Position numbers and translations under genes: made by a program. The notes under the pieces are model-generated. The model made no database searches. It worked only from the letters and a program-made list of their open reading frames with translations, and was not told the DNA's origin. DNA of 64,000 nt. Origin: Paraburkholderia sacchari (GTDB lineage: Bacteria; Pseudomonadota; Gammaproteobacteria; Burkholderiales; Burkholderiaceae). The stretch is taken from NCBI RefSeq assembly GCF_000785435.2, contig NZ_JTDB02000006.1, positions 278,907 to 342,906 of the forward strand. Direction: 5' to 3'. Positions within the stretch are counted from its first letter, which is position 1. Each line of letters opens with the position of its first letter. This document shows positions 53,143 through 62,186 of the stretch, one piece after another.

Positions 53143-54402
53143 ATGATGGGCACGGAAACACCCCAATATGGCGTTCATTCCGAAGCAGGCAAGCTGCGCA
53201 AGGTAATGGTGTGCTCGCCCGGTCTCGCACACCAGCGCCTGACACCGAGCAATTGCGATGAGCTGCTCTTCGATGACGTCATCTGGCTGAACCAGGCCAA
53301 GCGCGATCATTTCGACTTCGTCACCAAGATGCGCGAGCGCGATGTCGAAGTGCTGGAGATGCACAACCTCCTCACGGAGACGGTGCAGAATCCGGAGGCG
53401 CTGAAGTGGATCCTCGACCGGAAGGTGCGCCCGAACACTGTCGGCGTCGGGCTCGCCAGCGAGGTTCGGTCGTGGATGGAAGGGCTCGAACCGCGCAAGC
53501 AGGCCGAGTTTCTGATCGGTGGCGTTGTCGCGGAGGACATTCCCGACACCGCCCACAGCAACGCCCTCAAGTTGTTTCGCCAGTATCTGGGTTACTCGAG
53601 CTTCGTGTTGCCGCCGCTGCCGAACACGCTCTTCACGCGCGATACGACCTGCTGGATCTATGGGGGCGTGAGCCTCAACCCAATGTACTGGCCGGCCCGC
53701 AGGCAGGAAACGCTGCTGGCGACGGCGATCTACAAGTTCCACCCCCAATTCGTCGGTCAACCGTTCGAGTTCTGGTACGGCGACCCGGACGAGGACCACG
53801 GCGCGGCAACGCTCGAAGGCGGCGACGTGATGCCGATCGGCCGCGGCGTCGTCCTGATCGGCATGGGCGAGCGCACCTCGCGGCAGGCGATCGGCGCGCT
53901 TGCGCAGAGCCTGTTCGCGAAGGGCGCGGCGCAACGCGTCATCGTCGCCGGGTTGCCGAAGTCCCGCGCGGCCATGCATCTCGACACGGTATTCACGTTC
54001 TGCGATCGCGATCTCGTCACGGTGTTCCCCGAAGTCGTGAATGAAATCGTCGCGTTCTCGGTGCGGCCCGACGAATCGCAGCCCTCGAATCTGAACATCC
54101 GCCACGAAGAAAAGCCGTTCATCGACGTCGTGGGCGAGGCACTCGGTCTGCCGAAACTGCGCGTCGTGGAGACGGGCGGCAACAGCTTCGCTGCCGAGCG
54201 CGAACAATGGGACGACGGCAATAACGTCGTCTGCCTCGAACCCGGCGTAGTCGTCGGCTACGACCGCAACACCTACACGAACACGCTGTTGCGCAAGGCC
54301 GGCGTCGAGGTCATCACGATCAGCGCGAGCGAGCTGGGCCGCGGCCGGGGCGGCGGCCACTGCATGACATGCCCCATCGTGCGTGACCCGGTCGATTACT
54401 GA
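53143..54402 (+). CDS. arcA: Arginine deiminase
   Basis: A 419-residue guanidino-group-modifying enzyme. It shows the N-terminal SEAGKLRKVMVCSPG, LFTRDTTCWIYGG, TLEGGDVMPIG, the catalytic His in MHLDTVFTF and the nucleophile Cys in GGGHCMTCP close to the C terminus. It converts arginine to citrulline and ammonia in the cytoplasm, step one of the ADI pathway. Two consecutive ATG codons are available; the first (53143) is taken because AGGAG ends four bases before it. Confidence 0.95.
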   Translation: MMGTETPQYGVHSEAGKLRKVMVCSPGLAHQRLTPSNCDELLFDDVIWLNQAKRDHFDFVTKMRERDVEVLEMHNLLTETVQNPEALKWILDRKVRPNTVGVGLASEVRSWMEGLEPRKQAEFLIGGVVAEDIPDTAHSNALKLFRQYLGYSSFVLPPLPNTLFTRDTTCWIYGGVSLNPMYWPARRQETLLATAIYKFHPQFVGQPFEFWYGDPDEDHGAATLEGGDVMPIGRGVVLIGMGERTSRQAIGALAQSLFAKGAAQRVIVAGLPKSRAAMHLDTVFTFCDRDLVTVFPEVVNEIVAFSVRPDESQPSNLNIRHEEKPFIDVVGEALGLPKLRVVETGGNSFAAEREQWDDGNNVVCLEPGVVVGYDRNTYTNTLLRKAGVEVITISASELGRGRGGGHCMTCPIVRDPVDY

Positions 54403-54429
54403 CTCACCCACGCATCTGCCCACGCATCC

Positions 54430-54456
54430 GGGCCCGTCCCCGCCGGCCGCGGGCCC
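54430..54456 (+). other. Intercistronic hairpin between arcA and arcB
   Basis: A 7-bp GC stem (GGGCCCG/CGGGCCC) with a 13-base loop lies in the 104-base arcA-arcB gap. No T tract follows, so it more likely affects mRNA processing or stability than termination. Confidence 0.5.
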
Positions 54457-54506
54457 TGCACTCGACGACTTGCTTCCACCCGGCCCATTTACGTTGGAGA
54501 ACCGCT

Positions 54507-55517
54507 ATGAGTTTCAATTTGCGCAATCGAAGTCTCCTCAGCCTGATGCACCACACGCCCCGCGAGCTGCGCTATCTCCTCGACCTCTCGCGCGACCTGA
54601 AGCGCGCCAAGTACACCGGCACCGAGCAGCAGCATCTGAAGGGCGTGAACATCGCGCTGATCTTCGAGAAGACGTCCACGCGCACGCGCTGTGCATTCGA
54701 GGTCGCCGCCTACGACCAGGGCGCGAACGTCACCTACATTGATCCGCATTCCTCACAGATCGGCCACAAGGAGAGCATGAAGGACACGGCTCGCGTGCTC
54801 GGCCGCATGTACGACGCGATCGAGTATCGGGGCTTCAGGCAAGACATCGTCGAAGAACTTGCGAAGTACGCGGGCGTTCCGGTGTTCAACGGTCTCACCG
54901 ACGAATATCACCCGACCCAGATGCTCGCCGACGTACTGACGATGCGCGAACACAGCGACAAGCCGCTGCCGCAGATCAGCTACGCGTACCTCGGCGACGC
55001 GCGCAACAACATGGGCAACTCGCTGCTGCTGATCGGTGCGAAGCTCGGCATGGATGTGCGCATCGGCGCGCCGAAGGCGCTTTGGCCGAATGCGGAGCAC
55101 ATTGACGCTTGCCAGCGCTTTGCCGCCGAAAGCGGCGCCCGTCTCACGCTAACCGAAGATGCGAACGCCGCGGTCAATGGCGTGGACTTCGTGCATACGG
55201 ACGTCTGGGTTTCGATGGGCGAACCGGTCGAGGCGTGGGGAGAGCGCATCGGCGAGCTGCTGCCTTACCAGGTCAACATGGCGCTGATGAAGGCCGCGCA
55301 AAACGCGCAGGTGAAGTTCATGCACTGCCTGCCCGCATTCCATAACAGCGAAACCGAGGTCGGCAAGAAAATCGCCCAGCAGTACCCGGCGCTCTCCAAC
55401 GGGATCGAAGTGACCGAGGATGTTTTCGAGTCGCCGCTCAATATCGCCTTCGAGCAAGCCGAGAACCGTATGCACACGATCAAGGCGATCCTCGTCTCCA
55501 CGCTTGCAGATCTCTGA
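54507..55517 (+). CDS. arcB: Catabolic ornithine carbamoyltransferase
   Basis: A 336-residue transcarbamylase. The carbamoyl-phosphate site is FEKTSTRTRCAFE, with the HPTQ motif in TDEYHPTQMLAD, the ornithine loop around DVWVSMGEP and the catalytic HCLPAF. In the ADI pathway it phosphorolyses citrulline to ornithine and carbamoyl phosphate. The operon context and length fit the catabolic enzyme rather than biosynthetic ArgF. TTGGAGAACC precedes its ATG. It is flanked by hairpins on both sides. Confidence 0.94.
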   Translation: MSFNLRNRSLLSLMHHTPRELRYLLDLSRDLKRAKYTGTEQQHLKGVNIALIFEKTSTRTRCAFEVAAYDQGANVTYIDPHSSQIGHKESMKDTARVLGRMYDAIEYRGFRQDIVEELAKYAGVPVFNGLTDEYHPTQMLADVLTMREHSDKPLPQISYAYLGDARNNMGNSLLLIGAKLGMDVRIGAPKALWPNAEHIDACQRFAAESGARLTLTEDANAAVNGVDFVHTDVWVSMGEPVEAWGERIGELLPYQVNMALMKAAQNAQVKFMHCLPAFHNSETEVGKKIAQQYPALSNGIEVTEDVFESPLNIAFEQAENRMHTIKAILVSTLADL

Positions 55518-55539
55518 GCAGCCGCGTGGCCCCGGTTGA

Positions 55540-55570
55540 CGCGGCGCGCCCGATGCAAGGGCGCGCCGCG
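55540..55570 (+). other. Strong intercistronic hairpin between arcB and arcC
   Basis: A perfect 12-bp stem of nearly pure G and C (arms 55540-55551 and 55559-55570) with a 7-base loop GATGCAA begins 23 bases past the arcB stop. No U tract follows, and arcC starts 35 bases later with its own ribosome site. It could protect the upstream mRNA from 3' exonucleases or attenuate arcC expression. Confidence 0.7.
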
Positions 55571-55604
55571 CGCCATCGAAACGAATTTTGAAAGGGGCAG
55601 CATT

Positions 55605-56552
55605 ATGCGTATCGTCATAGCGTTGGGCGGGAACGCCCTCTTGCGGCGCGGCGAGCCGATGACATCCGGCAACCAGCGCGAAAATGTGCGAATCGCGGCG
55701 CAGCAAATCGCGCAGATCGCACCAGACAACGAGCTCGTGATCGCGCACGGCAACGGCCCGCAAGTCGGCCTGCTCGCGCTGCAGGGCGCGGCTTACAAGG
55801 AAGTCGAAACCTATCCGCTCGACGTGCTCGGCGCGCAAACCGAAGGCATGATCGGCTATCTGATCGAACAGGAACTCGGCAACCTGCTGCCCTACGAAGT
55901 TCCGTTCGCGACGATTCTCACCCAGGTCGAAGTCGACGCGCGCGATCCCGCGTTCCGCAACCCGACCAAGCCAATCGGTCCGGTCTATGGCAAAGAGGAG
56001 GCCGAGCGTCTTGCCAAAGAACGCGGCTGGAGCATCGCGCCGGACGGCGACAAGTTTCGCCGCGTCGTGGCGAGCCCACGGCCGAAACACATCTTCGAAA
56101 TCCGGCCGGTCAAGTGGCTGCTCGATCACGGCACGATCGTCATCTGCGCGGGCGGCGGCGGCATACCGACCTGCTACGACGAGGCGCGCCAGCACCTGAC
56201 CGGAGTCGAAGCCGTAATCGACAAGGACCTTTGCTCCGCGCTGCTTGCCGAGGAGCTAGACGCCGACCTGCTGATCATCGCCACCGACGTCGATGCCGCC
56301 TATGTCGATTGGGGCAAGCCGGGCCAGAAGGCCATCGCGCAGGCCCATCCCGACGCGCTCGAGAAGCTGGGCTTCGCCGCCGGATCGATGGGGCCCAAGG
56401 TTCAGGCGGCGATGGAGTTCGCCCGCAATACCGGCAAGGACGCGGTGATCGGTTCGTTATCGGACATCGTTGCCATTACGAAGCGCCAGGCCGGCACGCG
56501 CGTTAGCATTCTCGAGCCTGGCATCCAGTATCGCGCGGCAGCGGCCAGCTAA
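55605..56552 (+). CDS. arcC: Carbamate kinase
   Basis: A 315-residue amino-acid-kinase-fold enzyme. It starts with RIVIALGGNALLRRG, has IAHGNGPQVGLLALQ and the later ICAGGGGIPTC, and ends with AIGSLSDI-type residues (VIGSLSDIVAI). It transfers phosphate from carbamoyl phosphate to ADP, the ATP-yielding step of the ADI pathway. ATG 55605 is set by AAAGGGG before it; the longer frame overlaps the intergenic hairpin and is not conserved. It is the last gene of arcDABC. Confidence 0.95.
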   Translation: MRIVIALGGNALLRRGEPMTSGNQRENVRIAAQQIAQIAPDNELVIAHGNGPQVGLLALQGAAYKEVETYPLDVLGAQTEGMIGYLIEQELGNLLPYEVPFATILTQVEVDARDPAFRNPTKPIGPVYGKEEAERLAKERGWSIAPDGDKFRRVVASPRPKHIFEIRPVKWLLDHGTIVICAGGGGIPTCYDEARQHLTGVEAVIDKDLCSALLAEELDADLLIIATDVDAAYVDWGKPGQKAIAQAHPDALEKLGFAAGSMGPKVQAAMEFARNTGKDAVIGSLSDIVAITKRQAGTRVSILEPGIQYRAAAAS

Positions 56553-56705
56553 CGCCGCAGCGCATCATGCCTCCAGTGAAACCCTCAATGTCACAAGCGG
56601 AGATCCGACCAAAGTCTTATTCATCGTGTCGAATTGCGCTGCTATGCTGGACCTCGACGTGCAGCGCCGCACGGCACCATTCCCGATACTCCGAACTGAA
56701 CTGCG

Positions 56706-57629
56706 ATGAGCAGGCGAGCCGCTCACTGGAGGTGCGCGTGCTTCGGCACCGCCGTGCTGCTCTGGCAGGCGGGTGCGCTGCACGCCCAAGAACTGGAACC
56801 TCGAACCTACTCCGCCTCCCCGGTCGGCACGAACTTCATTGTCGCGGGCTACTCGCACGTGAGCGGAGACGTTCTCACCGACCCTTCCCTCCCGATCAGC
56901 GGCGTGCGCGCGCAGATCGACAATTTTGTGCTCGGCTACGTCCACACATTCGCGCTCGCGGGCCACACGGCGTCGTTTGGTCTGGGTGTTCCGTTCCAGC
57001 GCGCGGACCTGAGCGGACTCGTGATCGACGCCCCGACCCAGGTCCATCGCGGCGGCGTTGGCGACATGCAAATGCGATTCGCCCTCAACCTGTTCGGCAA
57101 TCCCCCGCTTTCGCCGGAGGAATTCGCGCAAGCGCCGCCTCGCACCTCGCTGGGCATCAGCCTGACAGTCCAGGCGCCCACTGGACAGTACGTTCCCACG
57201 CGTCTCGTCAATCTGGGTAACAACCGCTGGGCGTTCAAACCTGAAATCGGCGTGTCGCAACCGTGGGGTAACTGGTTCTTCGAGGCTTCGGTGGGTGTTT
57301 TTTTCTTCACCGCCAACACGAGCTTCTTCAACGGACATGAGAAGAGCCAGGCGCCGCTCGCGATCACGCAGCTCCATGGCGGCTACACCTTCCGTCCCGG
57401 CTTATGGCTCGCCGTCGATCTCGGTTATGCCCTGGGCGGCGGCGCCAGTGTGGACGGTGCGTCGAGCGGCAGTTCCCAGGCGAACCTGCGCGGCGGAGTC
57501 ACGCTCGCGGTGCCAATCGCACGCGGCTGGTCGGCCAAGCTCGCCTGGTCGCGCGGCTTCGTCGCACGGGCAGCGGGCAACTACCAGATCGTGACGGTGG
57601 CGCTTCAATATCGCTGGTTCGACCGGTGA
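56706..57629 (+). CDS. Outer-membrane transporter, MetA-pathway-of-phenol-degradation type
   Basis: A 307-residue beta-barrel protein with a signal peptide (cleavage near LHAQELEPR) and alternating-polarity strands to the end, where YQIVTVALQYRWFDR is a typical outer-membrane C terminus (last residue Arg rather than Phe). The N-terminal LEPRTYSASPVGTNFIVAGY is the signature of the phenol_MetA_deg family. The substrate is uncertain; members were linked to uptake of hydrophobic compounds. It lies 153 bases behind arcC, too far for firm operon assignment. The ribosome site is weak. Confidence 0.78.
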   Translation: MSRRAAHWRCACFGTAVLLWQAGALHAQELEPRTYSASPVGTNFIVAGYSHVSGDVLTDPSLPISGVRAQIDNFVLGYVHTFALAGHTASFGLGVPFQRADLSGLVIDAPTQVHRGGVGDMQMRFALNLFGNPPLSPEEFAQAPPRTSLGISLTVQAPTGQYVPTRLVNLGNNRWAFKPEIGVSQPWGNWFFEASVGVFFFTANTSFFNGHEKSQAPLAITQLHGGYTFRPGLWLAVDLGYALGGGASVDGASSGSSQANLRGGVTLAVPIARGWSAKLAWSRGFVARAAGNYQIVTVALQYRWFDR

Positions 57630-57678
57630 ACGCTCATCGCTGCCCCTTTATCGCGGCGTTTGCGGCAAAGGCACGCGA

Positions 57679-57692
57679 TTGACGGAGATCAA
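57679..57692 (+). promoter_or_regulatory. FNR/ANR-like site upstream of two unknown genes
   Basis: TTGACGGAGATCAA matches TTGAT-N4-ATCAA at nine of ten positions. The centre is about 151 bases before ATG 57837. A -10-like TACTAG at 57711-57716 sits where a class II FNR promoter would need it (start near 57725). It suggests low-oxygen control of the following two genes. Confidence 0.55.
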
Positions 57693-57836
57693 CGAGTAGA
57701 GGAAGCGAAATACTAGAGTGGGTGCGAACGGCTTCCCGGTTTCCGATGCGCTGTTCTTCATTGCGCCGGACCGGTCCGTGGGACTGCCGACATTGCAGGC
57801 GGTCTTCGTTGCACGACACACTTGAAAGGTCGGGAT

Positions 57837-58856
57837 ATGGGCTTCCTTGCTCGCTTTATGCGTTCCTCGCGAACCCCCGGCGCGCTTGCTGAAGGCGCAC
57901 GCCTGGACGAAATGATCGAACGTGTCGTTGCCATGGAGTCCCGTTTGCGGTTGGCGAAAAGTTACCGAAAACGCCTTGGCGGATCGATCCGCATCTCGCT
58001 TCGCTACATCGACGATCTAACTGGTTCGTTGCCCGCGCCTCACGAGGCCAACACGGCAGCCTGGTCGACCGACCCGTTGATTCGCGCATTCTTTGCGACG
58101 GCGGAAGACCTGCCAAAAGCGTTCAGCCGCTCGGAGACGTTGCGCGAATACTTCGCTTGTCATCCCGACATTACGCACGCCCACGTCACGCTGGGGATGG
58201 CGATGATCGAGCGGCACGTGCTGGGTGTCGCCCTCGAGGGCGATTCGGTACGTCATGAAGTGCCGCAGACCAAGCTTTGTTTCATGGACCACCGCGTCAG
58301 CATCTGCGCGCGCTCAGACCCGGAGCTGCGCGAGGAAATTGTGCGCAGGATGATCGATCAGCTGGCGCTGGAAGGACTGGCGAAACTCGCCGCCGACCGC
58401 CGCGAACTGGTCGAGAAAGGACGTGAACTGCTCGAGGCGCGCGTGAAGTTGCTGGAGCAGCGAGGTACAGGTATTCGCTTTCTGGTAGGTGACGCACCAG
58501 ACACCGCAGCGGACGAACTGAAACGGCTACAGGCCCAAATCGAAGAAAACGCGTGCGACCTCGCTGCGCTTCGCGTCCCGACCGAGGCGATCGAACTCGA
58601 ACTGGAGCGGGTCTGCGAGGTGTTTTCCAAGCCTGCGGAGCATATCTATGTCGAGAACCGCAGTGTTCGCCTCGACCTGATGAACGTGGTGAGAAACGAC
58701 GAAACACAAGCCAGCCGCGTTATGGAGTTCCGCCTCGCACGGATCCCTGGCGATCCGCCTCGTATGCGTGCGTTCGCACTCGTGCGATTTCCACGTGCCG
58801 AACTCCTGCCGGCCGGGCTGCATATCGACGCCGCAACACTCGCGTCATGGGAATGA
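57837..58856 (+). CDS. Unknown coiled-coil cytoplasmic protein
   Basis: A 339-residue soluble protein without a recognised family. The N-terminal 100 residues are helical and basic. A long charged coiled coil (about residues 180-250, with ELVEKGRELLEARVKLLEQ) precedes a beta-rich C-terminal segment (EHIYVENRSVRLDLMNVV; ALVRFPRAELLP). AAAGG precedes ATG 57837, which follows an in-frame TTG. It is 54 bases upstream of a membrane protein gene and probably co-transcribed. The FNR-like site in front suggests a low-oxygen role. Confidence 0.65.
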   Translation: MGFLARFMRSSRTPGALAEGARLDEMIERVVAMESRLRLAKSYRKRLGGSIRISLRYIDDLTGSLPAPHEANTAAWSTDPLIRAFFATAEDLPKAFSRSETLREYFACHPDITHAHVTLGMAMIERHVLGVALEGDSVRHEVPQTKLCFMDHRVSICARSDPELREEIVRRMIDQLALEGLAKLAADRRELVEKGRELLEARVKLLEQRGTGIRFLVGDAPDTAADELKRLQAQIEENACDLAALRVPTEAIELELERVCEVFSKPAEHIYVENRSVRLDLMNVVRNDETQASRVMEFRLARIPGDPPRMRAFALVRFPRAELLPAGLHIDAATLASWE

Positions 58857-58910
58857 AGAAGGCCTGCCCGGTCATGGGATGAATTCGAATTCGAGCAAGG
58901 GAGCCGAGCG

Positions 58911-60155
58911 ATGAATCACTTACTGCATTCAGGATCACGAAGCATAGAGCGAACGGCGCCGACCGCTGCCGATATTCTCCAGGATACGCAGAACTTTTCG
59001 CTGGTGCTGGGCGGCCCCCTTTTCCAGCTTCTGCGCCGCACGCGCATGGCCGACGATGCACTGGAACTGGTGCGCCAGCGGGTTATCGTCATCTCGCTCG
59101 TGGCGTGGCTGCCGCTACTGGTGCTGGCCGCTGTGGACGGGCATTTGCTGGACAAGCGCGTGGCCGTGCCCTTCCTGCTGGACCTCGAAGTTCATATCCG
59201 CTTCCTTGTGGCAGTGCCTCTTTTGATCGTCGCCGAGCTGGTTGTGCATCGGCGCCTGCGTTCAATCGCTCGGGCATTCCTCGACCGGAACATCATTCCG
59301 GAAGCGTCGGTGCCACGGTTCGATGAGGCAATCAGGTCGGTGTTTCGTCTGCGCAATTCCGTGGTTGCCGAGCTGCTGATGATCGCCCTGGTATACGGTG
59401 TTGGCGTCCTTGTCGTGTGGCACCACTACACTGCAATGCAAACCACTTCGACATGGTACGCAGCCCCCACCCCCGGAGGCTTGAAACTGTCGCTCGCCGG
59501 ATACTGGTATGCCTACGTGAGCGTTCCACTCTTCCAGTTCCTGTTGATCCGCTGGTATTTCCGGCTGTTCGTCTGGACGCGGTTTCTCTGGCAGGTGTCG
59601 CGCATCGAACTCAACCTCGTTCCGACTCATCCCGATCGCGTCGGCGGCTTGGGGTTCCTCGCCAATACCGTTTATGCCTTCACGGCGCTGCTTGCCGCGC
59701 ACGGCGCAATGCTCGCTGCCCAGTTCGCCAACCGCATTTTCTACGCCGGAGTCGCACTCACCGAATTCAAGGTGGAAACAGCAACGATGGTTCTCTTCCT
59801 GTTGTGCCTGGTCTTTGGTCCTTTACTGGTCTTCGCGTCACAACTGGCCCAGGCGAAGCGAACAGGCCTGAGTGAATACGGCGCCCTGGCACAACGGTAC
59901 GTGCGTGAATTCGATACCAAGTGGCTGCGCGGGGACTCGTCCGGCGGCGAGCCGTTGGTGGGCAGCGCCGATATTCAGTCGCTCGCCGATCTCGCCAACA
60001 GTTTCGACGTTATCCGAACCATGCGCATCGCGCCCATTACCAAAGATGCCGTTGTTCGCCTCGCAGCCGCGGTACTTGTGCCCATTGTGCCGCTGGCGCT
60101 CACGATGATGTCGCTGGAGGATCTGCTGAAAAGACTGTTCGGATTGGTATTCTGA
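58911..60155 (+). CDS. Unknown polytopic membrane protein
   Basis: A 414-residue inner-membrane protein with about seven hydrophobic helices, near residues 57-76, 94-112, 155-173, 205-222, 255-275, 290-312 and 385-405. The soluble segment between the last two helices (GLSEYGALAQRYVREFDTKWL) is conserved-looking, but I cannot name the family. There is no signal peptide and no transporter signature. AAGGGAGCC precedes the ATG. It forms a likely two-gene unit with the coiled-coil protein; a structural or signalling pair is possible. Confidence 0.7.
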   Translation: MNHLLHSGSRSIERTAPTAADILQDTQNFSLVLGGPLFQLLRRTRMADDALELVRQRVIVISLVAWLPLLVLAAVDGHLLDKRVAVPFLLDLEVHIRFLVAVPLLIVAELVVHRRLRSIARAFLDRNIIPEASVPRFDEAIRSVFRLRNSVVAELLMIALVYGVGVLVVWHHYTAMQTTSTWYAAPTPGGLKLSLAGYWYAYVSVPLFQFLLIRWYFRLFVWTRFLWQVSRIELNLVPTHPDRVGGLGFLANTVYAFTALLAAHGAMLAAQFANRIFYAGVALTEFKVETATMVLFLLCLVFGPLLVFASQLAQAKRTGLSEYGALAQRYVREFDTKWLRGDSSGGEPLVGSADIQSLADLANSFDVIRTMRIAPITKDAVVRLAAAVLVPIVPLALTMMSLEDLLKRLFGLVF

Positions 60156-60349
60156 CGTCTCTGGTTCGCGTGCCGAGTGCCGGTTCTACGCGCTGTTTTG
60201 GCCGCACCCATCAGATAACAAAAGCGGCCTGAACGGCGTAAATTTGCACAGTTAGCGAGCGGGCGACCGACCGTACCCGGCTCGCGCCTGCGTTAGCTCC
60301 TTGTCGAAGCGAGCGCGATTACGCCGGCGAGCCCCGGGACAGCTTGCAT

Positions 60350-61771
60350 CTATTCGTCCGTTCTGGCCGGAATCCGGCCCTCGCGGATAGCGCGGACGAA
60401 CTCGCGATAGTCACGCCGGTTCTGGGAACTATATTCGGTCGCAAACTCGGCGATCGCATCGTCGAACGTCTGCCCGGAGCCCATGTACCCCGCGATCATT
60501 GCGGCATCGCCCGAACGGGCATGTGCACGTGCAAGGGCGTGCGCGCACATCCTCGCATATTGCCGCAGCATCCCCGAGTCCCAGTCCTCGATGACAGCGG
60601 ATATTTTCATGTCACGCAACTGACGGATATAGAAGTCGCGGCCATTCGTTCCGCTAGTCCATCCGAGAAACACGTCGCTTGCGCTCTGCATGAGGCGCTG
60701 CCCGGCGATTACCCGCTGACCGTGGTTGGAATGCAGGCTTTTGCCTGCATAGGGTTCCAGCACCGACGCCCGTGCTTCCTTCACCTGCAGGAACAGCGGG
60801 TCGTTGTCCGAGGCCATGAACAGCCCCACGGCACAGATCGTGCCGACACTACCGACGCCGACCACCTTCACTGCCAGATCGACGAAATGGAACCTGTCGA
60901 ACAGGACACGCACATGTTCGGGCAGGCTCTCGCGGTATGAGGCGATGGCTTCGGCGTAATCCGATTGGACACCAGGAGCCTCTTCCTCGGCAGGATGGAA
61001 AATCAGCGGGGGGAGGTCCTTGATCCTGGGCTCTGCGCCTTCCTGCGAAACGAGTTTCGGATACAGGTGGTCGGGCAGTTGCTTGCGTCGCTCCACCTCG
61101 ATCCGTTCCGCGATCCGCTTGCGCGCCGCTTCGATGACAGCCTGATCGCCGGACCGGTCCTGATACTTTTGCAGATCGATTCTGTCGTACCAGACGTCGA
61201 GTGCCCGCATCCCTGCGTAGTCGTGCATACGTTCGCGATACTCGCGCACGAGATCCATGGCCATGCGAGCAGCATCGCTAGCCGGCATTTCCAGGTGTTG
61301 CGCTGCAATCACCACACTCGCGGCCAGGCGCTTGAGGTCCCACTCGAACGGCGCGGGTAGCGTTTCGTCCAGATCGTTGATGTCGAAGATCACGTTGCGC
61401 TCCGGCGTCGCGAAGCCGCCGAAGTTCATCAGGTGCGCGTCCCCGCATGCCTGCACGCGCAGCCCGCTTGTTGGCGCGGTGGCGAGGTCGGCCGCCATCA
61501 GCGCAGCCGCTCCGCGATAGAACGCAAACGGTGACGCGGACATGCGCCCGAACCGGATCGGGATCAGGTCCGGGAGACGGCCTTCGTTGGATTCGCTCAA
61601 GAGTTCGACAGGGTCTCGGCGATCCTTCGCTGGCTTCCATCCAGCCTGAGACGAACGCGGCACCGCGTCGCGAATCAGGCGCCCTTCCGCCGCCCGCTCA
61701 TCGGGCGTGCGGTACGGAGCAGGCACCGCGTGAATATCGCGTGCGATCTTGCGTGAAACTGGCTTGTCCAT
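60350..61771 (-). CDS. DUF2252 family protein (kinase-like fold suspected)
   Basis: A 473-residue DUF2252 protein. The central motifs VQACGDAHLMNFGGF and IFDINDLDET look like the catalytic HxxN and metal-binding D of aminoglycoside-phosphotransferase-like kinases, though activity is unproven. The N-terminal region with LIPIRFGRMSASPFAFYRGA is diagnostic of the family. GGGGATG precedes the ATG. Upstream lies an FNR/ANR-like site, suggesting low-oxygen expression. It converges with the membrane-protein gene at 60155. Confidence 0.83.
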   Translation of the reverse strand: MDKPVSRKIARDIHAVPAPYRTPDERAAEGRLIRDAVPRSSQAGWKPAKDRRDPVELLSESNEGRLPDLIPIRFGRMSASPFAFYRGAAALMAADLATAPTSGLRVQACGDAHLMNFGGFATPERNVIFDINDLDETLPAPFEWDLKRLAASVVIAAQHLEMPASDAARMAMDLVREYRERMHDYAGMRALDVWYDRIDLQKYQDRSGDQAVIEAARKRIAERIEVERRKQLPDHLYPKLVSQEGAEPRIKDLPPLIFHPAEEEAPGVQSDYAEAIASYRESLPEHVRVLFDRFHFVDLAVKVVGVGSVGTICAVGLFMASDNDPLFLQVKEARASVLEPYAGKSLHSNHGQRVIAGQRLMQSASDVFLGWTSGTNGRDFYIRQLRDMKISAVIEDWDSGMLRQYARMCAHALARAHARSGDAAMIAGYMGSGQTFDDAIAEFATEYSSQNRRDYREFVRAIREGRIPARTDE

Positions 61772-62186
61772 GACATCCCCTAACTGGCTTGGTCTTCACC
61801 TGGTCTGCCCGCGTCATTTGGGACACCGCTCTGGCATGGCCCTGTATGCTCGCGCTCAGGCGCCAATCCATAGTGTCCGTCGACGTTGTGAAATGCCGGC
61901 GAGCCATAGGGCAATCCCGCGTTCGCGGTATTTCTGTTCCGTTTTGATGGGGCGCGGAATCGTTGCTGCTCCTTGAGCTACAACGTTTTTATTCAAGCAC
62001 CTTCTGTCCGGTGCCGATTGATTCAGGTCAACGGCAGCGCCGCGGGCAACCACTCAGAAGGAAGGCGTGCTCATCATCCCGATCGTGCTCGTGGTGATGA
62101 GAACGATCTAGTTCCATTTCAGTATTCGGTGGACTAGCGTCTTGCGCTTCCCGACATTCCGACCACTGCCAACATGAATTGGCCGT
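61772..62186. other. Intergenic region with an FNR/ANR-like site
   Basis: No gene is supported in these 415 bases. The region is the upstream region of the DUF2252 gene on the minus strand. On the plus strand near 62068-62112 a short open stretch ends in a hydrophobic tail (LIIPIVLVVMRTI), but it has no start or family and is not called. Confidence 0.5.
62018..62031 (-). promoter_or_regulatory. FNR/ANR-like site upstream of the DUF2252 gene
   Basis: TTGATTCAGGTCAA matches TTGAT-N4-ATCAA at nine of ten positions. On the minus strand an AT-rich GAATAAAAA stretch (61985-61995) lies at the right distance for a -10 element of a -41.5 promoter, giving a start near 61983 and a leader of about 210 bases to the DUF2252 ATG. 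Confidence 0.5.

Noticed and set aside
51738..54423. Long minus-strand frames over arcD and arcA
   Set aside because: Antisense to arcD and arcA, whose motifs are complete. No ribosome site or domain supports the shadows.
62068..62112. Short hydrophobic peptide tail resembling small membrane proteins
   Set aside because: Only about 14 residues can be read, with no start or ribosome site.
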